A stretch of 12,898 nucleotides of DNA from an uncultured Collinsella sp. (GTDB lineage: Bacteria > Actinomycetota > Coriobacteriia > Coriobacteriales > Coriobacteriaceae), in the NCBI GenBank assembly GCA_900550825.1, contig URTZ01000043.1:1-12898 (forward strand), given 5' to 3'. A program made the position numbers and the translations under genes. A model generated the notes under the pieces. The model worked only from the letters and a program-made list of their open reading frames with translations, had not been told where the DNA came from and did not search any database. This document shows, piece by piece, positions 6,897-12,898 of this stretch (positions within the stretch are counted from its first letter, which is position 1; each line of letters starts with the position of its first letter).

Positions 6897-8363
6897 CTAT
6901 CCCACGCGCTCCGACAGTCGATACTTGCGGTTGCGGCTCGTCGCCGGCGCCGTGGGCTCAAGCTCGCCTTGAGCAATGAGCGCGTTGACGCGCGACCTAA
7001 CCTGGGAAATTGTGAGCCCTGTGTGCTCTGCCAGCTCGCGCGTCCCCAGCTCGCCGTAGTGTTTGAGTGCCGTCACAATTAAGCCCCCGCCATGATCGAC
7101 CGGCTCGATCTTTGAACGGTAAAGTACGACCTTGAACCGATCGAACCCCGGGCAGAACAGGGGCTCGGCCAGACCATGCGCGCGCATGGCATCGATCATC
7201 ATCGGGATGCCCAAGCCATTGCCCGTAGCCGGCGAACCTGCGCCATCCGGCAGCGGGACAATCGACATGAGCTTCACAAGCGTCGCGTTACGGCATCGGG
7301 AGCTGCCGTCAAACAAGTTCTCGCGAGTCTTTCCCCCGTAAAGGCCGCCAGGATTCGTCACCTCGACACGATCGTCAAAGACGTCGACGGCAATCGATTG
7401 TCCACAGAACCGATCCCCGTATTCTCGATGGATTACGGCGTTGGCGATTGCCTCGCGCAGAACCTCCTCGGGAATCTCCAGCGAGTCGACACGCGAGACG
7501 CCTTGGACGGTCGAGGTTCGCCGCAAATTCTTGGCGACGGCCGCGACAGCATCCGAAATCATCTCGCCCAACGTTCCCTCACAGATTGTGCGGTCCATGA
7601 ACCTCAGCGACCCCGCCGTGCCTTTCCGGGTCCCCGCATAGACAGCCATGTCGATAAAGAGCTTGGGATAAAACTGCTGAGGGTAGGTGCCCGCAACTAG
7701 GAGTCCAGCCTTGGTGACATTGCCCTGGGAATCAAGGAAATTTAGGCGCTCCAGCTTCGTTTGTTTGTCCGGCGCGCCGCGCATCGCCCGGGGCGTCAAC
7801 GAGAAAGCCCGATCTATCGTACGGTCGACCAGCGTCTCGTCGAGATCGTCCGCGTCCGCGCCCGCCACCGCGTCGCGATCGCTCGGAGTCGCCCGACCGT
7901 ATGACGCCAATGCGAGCACCTCGGTCGACGAAAGCGGGACATCTTTGTCATCGATGCGCTTGTAGCTGCCGCCCTGGGCGCCCCGCTCTATGACATAGCA
8001 GGGCTTGCTCGACGGATCGAGCTCCTCAATCGTAATGACGAGAACGATGACGCCCTGAAGCTCCACTCGCTCGATCGTGTATTTAGGCGGATTGGCCAGC
8101 TTTCCTCGACCGCCCGCATCACCCATGCCTGACACAAATTGGTTGAGCACTTTCTCGGTCTCGAAGTTCTCAACCGGGACAAAACCTGCGCGCTCACTCA
8201 CTCCGAGCACGATGATTCCGCCGGCAGTGTTCGCGAATGCGCTCACCGTTTCCCACACATCGCGGGAAAGCGTCGTGGCGCTCTCCTTCACTTCGACGTT
8301 AAGATCATCCGAGCCCATACGCCTTAAAGACTCAAGCAGACCGGTCAGCTCGTTTTCGTTCAT
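6897..8363 (-). CDS. AlbA_2 (Schlafen-type) ATP-binding protein with C-terminal winged helix, RecG-like COG2865 family
   Basis: This 488-residue protein has three parts. Residues 18 to about 133 form an AlbA_2 domain: N-V-E-V-K-E-S, then E-T-V-S-A-F-A-N-T-A-G-G-I-I-V-L-G-V. Residues about 298-413 form the divergent GHKL-like ATPase region (HATPase_c_4): N-box REAIANAVIHREY at 303-315, then DDRVEVTNPGGL and GNGLGIPMM. Residues about 426-486 form a winged helix, with the recognition region LAEHTGLTISQVRSRVNAL. Members are usually annotated as transcriptional regulators or ATP-dependent helicase RecG-like proteins, and several relatives sit in defence islands. The ATG at 8363 is preferred over the GTG two codons upstream because AAAGGA ends 7 bases before the ATG but only 1 base before the GTG. 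It is probably transcribed from the promoter at 8516-8543, giving a leader of about 146 bases filled with repeats. Autoregulation is likely but unproven. Confidence 0.9.
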   Translation of the reverse strand: MNENELTGLLESLRRMGSDDLNVEVKESATTLSRDVWETVSAFANTAGGIIVLGVSERAGFVPVENFETEKVLNQFVSGMGDAGGRGKLANPPKYTIERVELQGVIVLVITIEELDPSSKPCYVIERGAQGGSYKRIDDKDVPLSSTEVLALASYGRATPSDRDAVAGADADDLDETLVDRTIDRAFSLTPRAMRGAPDKQTKLERLNFLDSQGNVTKAGLLVAGTYPQQFYPKLFIDMAVYAGTRKGTAGSLRFMDRTICEGTLGEMISDAVAAVAKNLRRTSTVQGVSRVDSLEIPEEVLREAIANAVIHREYGDRFCGQSIAVDVFDDRVEVTNPGGLYGGKTRENLFDGSSRCRNATLVKLMSIVPLPDGAGSPATGNGLGIPMMIDAMRAHGLAEPLFCPGFDRFKVVLYRSKIEPVDHGGGLIVTALKHYGELGTRELAEHTGLTISQVRSRVNALIAQGELEPTAPATSRNRKYRLSERVG

Positions 8364-8416
8364 CTGCACGTCCTTTCGCTCGGTCCTGCGGAGAATGCCG
8401 CGGATAGATTTCCCTC

Positions 8417-8493
8417 GTCTCTCAGTTATCTCTCGTAATTATCTCTCATCTATCTCTTATCTCTCGGCTTAGAGATAAGAGATAGATAGAGAT
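8417..8493. repeat. ATCTCTC repeat cluster 1 (eight sites, both orientations)
   Basis: Plus-orientation heptamers start at 8417 (GTCTCTC), 8428, 8441, 8452 (ATCTCTT) and 8459. The 9-mer TTATCTCTC occurs exactly three times (8426, 8439, 8457). Minus-orientation sites lie at 8470-8476, 8477-8483 and 8487-8493. Spacings of 11, 13, 11 and 7 bases place several sites near one helical turn apart. The cluster lies in the predicted 5' leader of the AlbA-ATPase, between its promoter and start codon. It could be a multi-site operator or an RNA element. Confidence 0.75.
8448..8487. repeat. Perfect 17-bp inverted repeat, 6-base loop
   Basis: The arm 8448-8464 (ATCTATCTCTTATCTCT) is the exact reverse complement of 8471-8487, with CGGCTT between. 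Each arm contains two heptamer sites, so the palindrome is made from the repeat itself. There is no T-run on either side, so it is not an ordinary terminator. It may be a paired-site operator, or a strong hairpin in the leader of the ATPase mRNA. Confidence 0.9.
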
Positions 8494-8515
8494 GGAATGT
8501 CTACCATTTGCTTCA

Positions 8516-8543
8516 TTTATACATATTTTTGCTGGTAGAACAA
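8516..8543 (-). promoter_or_regulatory. Promoter of the AlbA-type ATPase gene
   Basis: Read on the minus strand, TTGTTC (8543-8538) is followed after 16 bases by TATAAA (8521-8516). Transcription would begin near 8509. The surrounding A+T-rich stretch contrasts with the GC-rich coding DNA. It sits between the two heptamer clusters. Confidence 0.6.
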
Positions 8544-8545
8544 TC

Positions 8546-8562
8546 GGTATTGAGACAATACC
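8546..8562. promoter_or_regulatory. Operator-like palindrome GGTATTG-AGA-CAATACC
   Basis: Perfect 7-bp arms are separated by 3 bases. The palindrome begins 3 bases upstream of the -35 box of the ATPase promoter, so a dimeric regulator bound here would touch RNA polymerase. Its sequence differs from the heptamer repeats apart from the central TGAGACA. Confidence 0.5.
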
Positions 8563-8572
8563 ATGATTGCCT

Positions 8573-8658
8573 GTCTCTTTGCTGCTCAGTTATCTCTCAT
8601 ATTTTTCTCTCATCTTCCTGTCATCTCTCATATTAGAGACGAATGAGGGACGAGAGAT
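8573..8658. repeat. ATCTCTC repeat cluster 2 (six sites)
   Basis: Plus-orientation sites lie at 8573 (GTCTCTT), 8592 (within TTATCTCTC at 8590), 8605 (TTCTCTC) and 8623. Minus-orientation sites lie at 8634-8640 (TAGAGAC) and 8652-8658 (GAGAGAT). This cluster lies on the metalloprotease side of the divergent intergenic region, upstream of the ATPase promoter and about 150 bases before the protease -10 box. The next 150 bases (8659-8809) show no gene or further motif that I can support. Confidence 0.65.
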
Positions 8659-8809
8659 ACGCGAGTGATGGACGAGCGAGGATTTCCGGATATCCACTCT
8701 CGTTTGGCGAGTGTCCAATTTTCCACGCTCGCGCGGCGGTCACGCGGGGCCTTTACCCATTCCGCCGGCATCGTCTTCAGTTCGCCGCAGAGCCGCGGCC
8801 CCATATGGG

Positions 8810-8815
8810 TATACT
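8810..8815 (+). promoter_or_regulatory. Possible -10 box of the M16 protease gene
   Basis: TATACT lies 52 bases before the ATG at 8868 and resembles the -10 box of the gene at 6305. No good -35 box is present 16-18 bases upstream, so the call is tentative. Confidence 0.35.
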
Positions 8816-8867
8816 CTCGAGGATTCGACTCGATTCGCCCCCGCTGGGGCGTCAAAGGAGACTGCAT

Positions 8868-11800
8868 ATGCCCACCACCTCAACCGACCCTCGCACCGCT
8901 GCCGCCGCACTGCTGGTGCCCGGCACCACCCGCCACGGCTTTGCCGTCGAGCGCTGCGAGACCGTGCCCGAGCTCGACTCGGACGCCTACGTGCTGCGCC
9001 ACACCGCATCGGGCGCTCGCCTGCTGTACCTGGCATGTGACGACGAAAACAAGGCCTTTGCCATTGGCTTTAAAACGCCGCCGGCCGATTCCACCGGCGT
9101 GTTCCATATTCTTGAGCACTCGGTGCTGTGCGGATCGGCCAAATTCCCCGTCAAGGAGCCGTTTGTCGACCTGATCAAGAGCTCCATGCAGACGTTTCTC
9201 AACGCCATGACCTACCCCGACAAGACCATCTACCCCGTTGCCACCACCAACGAGCAGGATCTGTATAACCTGATGGACGTGTACCTGGACGCGGTGTTCA
9301 ACCCGGCCATCTATACCAAGCCCACCATTTTTGAGCAGGAGGGCTGGCACTACGAGCTGGATCTGCCAGAGAGCGCCGAGGGCGAGGGCGACGGCAGCCC
9401 CGCCAGCCTGCGCGAGGGCACGCTGCGCTATAACGGCGTGGTGTTTAACGAGATGAAGGGCGCGCTGTCCGACCCCATGAGCGTGCTGGACGACGCCATC
9501 AACGCCGCGCTCTATCCCGACACCGCCTATGCGCACGAGAGCGGCGGCGACCCGCGCGCGATCCCCGCGCTCACCTACGAGCAGTTCCTGGACACGCACG
9601 CGCGCCACTACAATCCTTCCAACTCTTATATAACGCTCTACGGCGACCTAGATGTGGACCGCGCGCTGGCGTTTTTGGACGAGCGTTATCTGTCGCAGCC
9701 GAGTGCCGCGAGCTGCCGCATGGACGCTGCCGTCGCCGCCGGCGAGGACCCGTCCACGCTGGCGCCCAATCCGCTGGGCGTGCAGGCACCCGTGACCTGC
9801 GAGTACAAGCGCGTCGAGATGGCCACTACACCCGAGAACGCCCTGGTGGGCCTGGGCCTGGTGCTGGGCAGCGCGCTCGACCGCAAACGCACGATCGCGG
9901 CGGATATCCTGTTCGAGGCACTGCTGGGCTCCAACGAAGCACCGGTTAAGAAGGCCATTCTGGCCGCCGGCCTGGGCGGCAACGTGGTGAGCTACACCGC
10001 GGCCGAGAGCCTGCAGCCCTACGAGCTCATCATGCTGCAAAACGCGCAGCCCGGCGTGGCGCGCGAGCTGCGCCGCGTGTTCCAGGACGCCTGCCGCGAC
10101 CTATGCGAGCATGGCGTTCCGCGCGAGCGCCTGGAAGCCATCATCAGCAGCAACGAATACGACCTGCGCCAGCGCGACTACGGTATCGCCGACGGCGTGG
10201 CCATTGCGTGCGACGCGCTGAGCACGTGGCTCTACGATGACGACGCCGCGACGCTGGCGCTCAAGTACGGCCCGGTGTACGAGGAGCTGCGCGGCGACCT
10301 GGACGGCAGCTATTTTGAGGACCTGCTGCGCGAACTGGTGCTGCAGAACGATCACATGGCACTGGTCGAGCTGGTGCCGGTGGACGCCGCCGAGGGTTCG
10401 GAGGGTGCCGAGGCCGCCGAGCTGGCAGCCAAGCGCGATGCCATGACCGATGCCGAGCTGGCCGACGTGGTCGAGCGCACGGCCGCGCTGCGTGCCGCGC
10501 AGGAGGCGGAAGACACACCCGAGGCCAAGGCCACGCTGCCGCGCCTGCGCGTGTCCGACATTGGCGAGGCGCGCCCCGAGCCGCCGCTGGTCGTGGACAC
10601 GACCGCGCCCATCCCCTGCCTGCGCCACGGCATCCCCACCAACCGTCTGGCCTACGCCATGCAGTATTTCGACCTGAGCTGCGTCGCGTTTGAGGACCTG
10701 CCCTATGTGACACTGCTCTGCCGCCTGCTTAAGCAGCTGCCCACGCGCGAGCACTCGGCCGAGGAACTCGATAACTTACTCGCCGGCAAGCTCGGCTTTT
10801 TGAGCTTTACGACCGAAGTCATGACGCAGCCCGAAGTAGACGGCGTGCGCCCCTACCTGCTGGTGAGCGCCGGCGCCCTGTCCGAGAAGATCGATGCACT
10901 GGCGAGTCTGCCGCGCGAGGTATGGTCGAGCACGCTTTTGGCGGACGCCGACGCCGACCGCATGCGCGACGTGCTCACGCAGATTCGCATTGGGCTTGAG
11001 CAGGGCTTTATCAACAACGGCCACTCGGCGGCGCTCGGTCGCGCGATGAGCTACAGCTCGCCTTCGGCCGTGGTGCGCGAGCAGCTTTCGGGCGTTGATT
11101 TCTATCTGTTCCTGCGCGATCTGCTCGACCACTTTGACGAGCGCCTGGACGGCCTGCGCGCCAAGCTTACCGAGCTGGCGGGCCGCATCTTTGTGGCCGA
11201 CGGCTGCATGGCGAGCTTTACCGGCAGCGACGAGGACTTTGACGCGTACTGGGATGCCGCGGGCGACCTGGGGCTGGACGCTGGCGACGGCGCCGATGTC
11301 GGCCGCGACGCGCTCGTGGTGCCGGCGCCGTGCGACCGCCACGAGGCTTTCGTGATCCCCAGCGACATCTGCTTTGCCGCGCGTGCGTGCGATCCGCGTC
11401 GTCTGGGCATTGACGTGACGGGCGCTTGGGCGGTTGCCGCCAACGCGCTCTCCTACGACTACCTGTGGAACGAGATCCGCGTGAAGGGCGGTGCGTACGG
11501 CTGCGGATTTCGCGCGGCCGGTGAGCGTCAGACGGCGTTCTACACCTACCGCGACCCGGCAATCGACCCCTCGATTGAGCGCGTGGCGCGCGCAGGCGAA
11601 TGGCTCGGCAGCTTTGAGCCCGACGAGGCCGCCTTTGAGGGCTTTATCGTGAGCTGCGCGAGCGGCATGGACGCGCCGGTGAAGCCGTACGCGCTCACCA
11701 AGCGCCGCAACACGACCTACCTGGCCGGGCTCGATCCACATGCACGCGAGGAGCGCCGCGCCCAGATGCTCGCCGCCACGCCCGGTGAGCTTCGCTCGCT

Positions 11801-11912
11801 CGGCGCCGATGTGACGCGCATCGCAGCCGAGTCGCCCACCTGCGTCTTTGGCGGCCGCGACGTCATCGCCAAGAGCAGCGCCGGCTTCACCGTAGTCGAC
11901 CTGTTGGGCTAA
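8868..11912 (+). CDS. M16 family zinc metallopeptidase, presequence-protease (PreP/Cym1) type
   Basis: This 1014-residue protein has the inverted zinc motif H80-I-L-E83-H84, followed by S-V-L-C-G-S as in PreP. H80 and H84 bind zinc and E83 is the catalytic base. The third ligand is E195 in N-G-V-V-F-N-E-M-K-G, matching Glu205 of human PreP. In the C-terminal half, R871 and Y877 in IRVKGGAYGCG match the Arg-Tyr pair that completes the active site in this subfamily. Length and order fit the two-halved M16C clamshell joined by an M16C-associated linker, which degrades peptides inside a closed chamber. There is no signal peptide, so the enzyme is probably cytosolic and clears small peptides. AAGGAG 7 bases upstream supports the ATG at 8868, although the frame stays open 75 codons further up. 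Codon use is strongly GC-biased, as expected of a core gene. A terminator follows directly. Confidence 0.96.
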   Translation: MPTTSTDPRTAAAALLVPGTTRHGFAVERCETVPELDSDAYVLRHTASGARLLYLACDDENKAFAIGFKTPPADSTGVFHILEHSVLCGSAKFPVKEPFVDLIKSSMQTFLNAMTYPDKTIYPVATTNEQDLYNLMDVYLDAVFNPAIYTKPTIFEQEGWHYELDLPESAEGEGDGSPASLREGTLRYNGVVFNEMKGALSDPMSVLDDAINAALYPDTAYAHESGGDPRAIPALTYEQFLDTHARHYNPSNSYITLYGDLDVDRALAFLDERYLSQPSAASCRMDAAVAAGEDPSTLAPNPLGVQAPVTCEYKRVEMATTPENALVGLGLVLGSALDRKRTIAADILFEALLGSNEAPVKKAILAAGLGGNVVSYTAAESLQPYELIMLQNAQPGVARELRRVFQDACRDLCEHGVPRERLEAIISSNEYDLRQRDYGIADGVAIACDALSTWLYDDDAATLALKYGPVYEELRGDLDGSYFEDLLRELVLQNDHMALVELVPVDAAEGSEGAEAAELAAKRDAMTDAELADVVERTAALRAAQEAEDTPEAKATLPRLRVSDIGEARPEPPLVVDTTAPIPCLRHGIPTNRLAYAMQYFDLSCVAFEDLPYVTLLCRLLKQLPTREHSAEELDNLLAGKLGFLSFTTEVMTQPEVDGVRPYLLVSAGALSEKIDALASLPREVWSSTLLADADADRMRDVLTQIRIGLEQGFINNGHSAALGRAMSYSSPSAVVREQLSGVDFYLFLRDLLDHFDERLDGLRAKLTELAGRIFVADGCMASFTGSDEDFDAYWDAAGDLGLDAGDGADVGRDALVVPAPCDRHEAFVIPSDICFAARACDPRRLGIDVTGAWAVAANALSYDYLWNEIRVKGGAYGCGFRAAGERQTAFYTYRDPAIDPSIERVARAGEWLGSFEPDEAAFEGFIVSCASGMDAPVKPYALTKRRNTTYLAGLDPHAREERRAQMLAATPGELRSLGADVTRIAAESPTCVFGGRDVIAKSSAGFTVVDLLG

Positions 11913-11917
11913 CGCAC

Positions 11918-11963
11918 AAAGGTAGATTTTTGGGACATGACCGAAAATCTACCTTTTTCTTTT
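11918..11963 (+). terminator. Rho-independent terminator of the M16 gene
   Basis: AAAGGTAGATTTT (11918-11930) pairs perfectly with AAAATCTACCTTT (11944-11956) across a 13-base loop, and TTTTTCTTTT overlaps and follows the stem. It begins 5 bases after the stop codon. The stem is unusually A+T-rich and long-looped for GC-rich DNA, so it may belong to a repeat family that doubles as a terminator. Confidence 0.8.
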
Positions 11964-11981
11964 GCCGCAGTCTGCCGATTT

Positions 11982-12119
11982 GTCTCGATCTGTAACGCTA
12001 AGGCGGCAATATTGGCTCCAGATGTTACAAATCGAGACGTTTCCGGATGACGCCGGCCCTTTGTCTCAATCTGTAACATCTAGGTCCAATTTTGCCGAGT
12101 TACTGTTACAGATCGAGAC
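11982..12119. repeat. Two facing 57-base hairpin units (nested inverted repeats)
   Basis: Four copies of a 15-mer related to GTCTCGATCTGTAAC lie at 11982-11996 (+), 12024-12038 (-), 12063-12077 (+) and 12105-12119 (-). Each +/- pair makes a hairpin unit of exactly 57 bases with a 27-base middle. Unit 1 matches the reverse complement of unit 2 at about 47 of 57 positions by hand count, and the two outermost arms are exact complements. Units are separated by 24 bases. There is no gene here. It looks like a dispersed palindromic element, duplicated head to head. Bases 12120-12190 show nothing further. Confidence 0.85.
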
Positions 12120-12198
12120 GAACTGCCGCAGACGCCCACTCCACAGCACAGACCACCACAAAGATGCCTGTCCCCATTCTCAGTGGTGATTCGAACAC

Positions 12199-12227
12199 TT
12201 GTTCTATACGCACACATGTTCTATAGT
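12199..12227 (+). promoter_or_regulatory. Promoter of the hicAB operon
   Basis: TTGTTC (12199-12204) and TATAGT (12222-12227) are separated by 17 bases. The 9-mer TGTTCTATA occurs twice, at 12200-12208 and 12217-12225, overlapping both promoter elements, so it may be part of a repressor site. Transcription would start near 12234. Confidence 0.75.
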
Positions 12228-12235
12228 AGAGGTGC

Positions 12236-12273
12236 TTGCAACGACCTGAAATTGCAACTAGAATATAGTTGCA
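12236..12273. promoter_or_regulatory. Operator-like repeats before hicA
   Basis: TGCAACTA (12253-12260) and TAGTTGCA (12266-12273) form a perfect 8-bp dyad with a 5-base centre. A further direct copy of TTGCAAC lies at 12236-12242, 16 bases before the TTGCAAC at 12252. HicB antitoxins with a ribbon-helix-helix tail usually bind such repeats and repress their own operon. The position just after the promoter and 15 bases before hicA fits this. Confidence 0.6.
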
Positions 12274-12287
12274 GAATGTGAGGCGGG

Positions 12288-12551
12288 ATGACTCGATCCG
12301 ATAAACTCATCGCCCAACTGTTTAGCTGCCCTTCAACTTATCGGTATGCGGATTTTTTAAAAGTCATGGCTTCATATGGCTTTGAAATGGACAGCAAAGG
12401 CAAGACATCCGGATCGCGCGTTCGCTTCTACAGGCCATCAGATGGCAGGATGTTCGTAATGCACGCGCCTCATCCATCTGACGAATTGACAGCGGGGACC
12501 ATTCGAAACATCGTTCGCTTTCTGCAAGATGTCGGAGGTAGTCATGAGTAA
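12288..12551 (+). CDS. hicA: HicA family toxin (mRNA interferase)
   Basis: This 87-residue protein has the small double-stranded-RNA-binding-like fold expected of HicA: a helix (F23-LKVMASYGF), then K-G-K-T-S-G-S-R-V-R-F-Y, then M-H-A-P-H-P and a final helix (TIRNIVRFLQDVG). HicA toxins cleave mRNA and halt growth until neutralised by HicB. The usual catalytic His after G-S is replaced by Arg44 here; H59 and H62 are the only early histidines. I recall the G-K-T-S-G-S-R form as a common subfamily, so this need not mean loss of function. GAGG lies 4 bases before the ATG. The stop overlaps the hicB start by 8 bases, so the pair is translationally coupled. The toxin-first order is typical of hicAB. 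Confidence 0.9.
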   Translation: MTRSDKLIAQLFSCPSTYRYADFLKVMASYGFEMDSKGKTSGSRVRFYRPSDGRMFVMHAPHPSDELTAGTIRNIVRFLQDVGGSHE

Positions 12552-12873
12552 CGTTTTGGCATACAAAGGTTATTTCGCCCCGGTCGAGTTCAATGCCGAA
12601 CAGCATGTGCTAACAGGTATGGTCGCCGGCATTAGGGACGCAATCGTATTTGAAGGCTCCACGGCTGAAGAAGTGGAGCAATGCTTCCACGACGCCGTCG
12701 ACGATTACCTTGAGTTTTGCGCCGAGAAGGGCAAGGAACCCGAGCGGGCTTTTAAGGGCTCGTTCAACGTAAGAACGGGCTCTGAGCTCCACAAGCAAGC
12801 AGCGCTGGCAGCGGCAAAGAAGGGTGAGTCACTCAATAAGTTTGTGACTGAAGCGATCGCTGCGGCGCTGTGA
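12544..12873 (+). CDS. hicB: HicB family antitoxin with ribbon-helix-helix tail
   Basis: This is a 109-residue protein. Residues 1 to about 70 form the HicB-type domain (Y-K-G-Y-F-A-P-V-E-F, then G-M-V-A-G-I-R-D, then F-E-G-S-T-A-E-E-V-E-Q-C-F-H-D-A-V-D-D-Y), which covers the toxin. Residues about 72-109 (F-N-V-R-T-G-S-E-L-H-K-Q-A-A-L-A-A, then S-L-N-K-F-V-T-E-A-I) form a ribbon-helix-helix DNA-binding segment that probably binds the repeats before hicA. The ATG at 12544 is preferred over the in-frame ATG at 12529 because GGAGG lies 5 bases before it and a conserved start follows. No terminator is visible in the 25 bases left in the window. Confidence 0.92.
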   Translation: MSNVLAYKGYFAPVEFNAEQHVLTGMVAGIRDAIVFEGSTAEEVEQCFHDAVDDYLEFCAEKGKEPERAFKGSFNVRTGSELHKQAALAAAKKGESLNKFVTEAIAAAL

Positions 12874-12898
12874 AGCCAACGTCGAGTCGAAGCCGCCA

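Noticed and set aside
8448..8487. Rho-independent terminator
   Set aside because: The hairpin is strong, but neither strand has a T-run after it and no gene ends here.
8643..8867. 75-codon N-terminal extension of the M16 protease
   Set aside because: It lacks a good ribosome-binding site and family similarity, whereas AAGGAG precedes the ATG at 8868. A likely -10 box also lies inside the extension.
8628..8867. Minus-strand 79-codon frame upstream of the M16 gene
   Set aside because: It has no recognisable domain, overlaps the repeat cluster and the likely protease promoter, and has no convincing ribosome-binding site.
10776..11741. Long minus-strand frame (321 codons) inside the M16 gene, and a similar one at 8880-9608
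   Set aside because: Both are antisense shadows of a highly GC-biased gene with intact catalytic motifs; neither translation resembles a known protein.
11982..12119. CRISPR array
   Set aside because: There are only four 15-base copies in alternating orientation, and the middles are related to each other rather than unique spacers. No cas gene is present.

Overview
The window reads as chromosomal DNA of a GC-rich Gram-positive bacterium. Codon use, a DUF4012 surface protein, Gram-positive style Shine-Dalgarno sites and a presequence-protease type M16 enzyme point to the Coriobacteriia, with a Collinsella-like gut species as my best guess. This is inference; there is no marker gene here for a firm assignment.

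Layout. Bases 1-3269 hold two minus-strand genes: a membrane-anchored DUF4012 protein that runs off the left edge, and a ten-helix EamA/DMT transporter upstream of it. A complete tRNA-Val(GAC) follows at 3559-3633 with its own promoter and rho-independent terminator. Bases 3876-8363 are a patchwork of small accessory genes on both strands: a DUF5710 protein with two CxxC pairs, a 94-residue zinc-ribbon protein, an HNH nuclease whose N-terminal half resembles the SRA-like domain of McrA-type modification-dependent enzymes, an unrecognised 163-residue protein, and a Schlafen/AlbA-type ATPase with a C-terminal winged helix. The nuclease and the AlbA-ATPase belong to families often linked to defence or regulation, but no complete known defence system is present.

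Bases 8364-8867 are non-coding and unusual. Fourteen copies of an ATCTCTC-like heptamer lie in two clusters around a likely promoter of the AlbA-ATPase. One cluster contains a perfect 17-bp inverted repeat, and a separate 17-base palindrome abuts the -35 box. The neighbouring ATPase carries a DNA-binding-type domain, so autoregulation through this array is the simplest hypothesis.

Bases 8868-11912 encode a 1014-residue M16 metalloprotease (PreP/Cym1 type) with all expected catalytic residues, followed by a strong terminator. Bases 11982-12119 hold two hairpin units of equal size facing each other, probably a dispersed genomic repeat. The window ends with a complete hicA-hicB toxin-antitoxin operon (12288-12873) with a clear promoter and an operator-like dyad.
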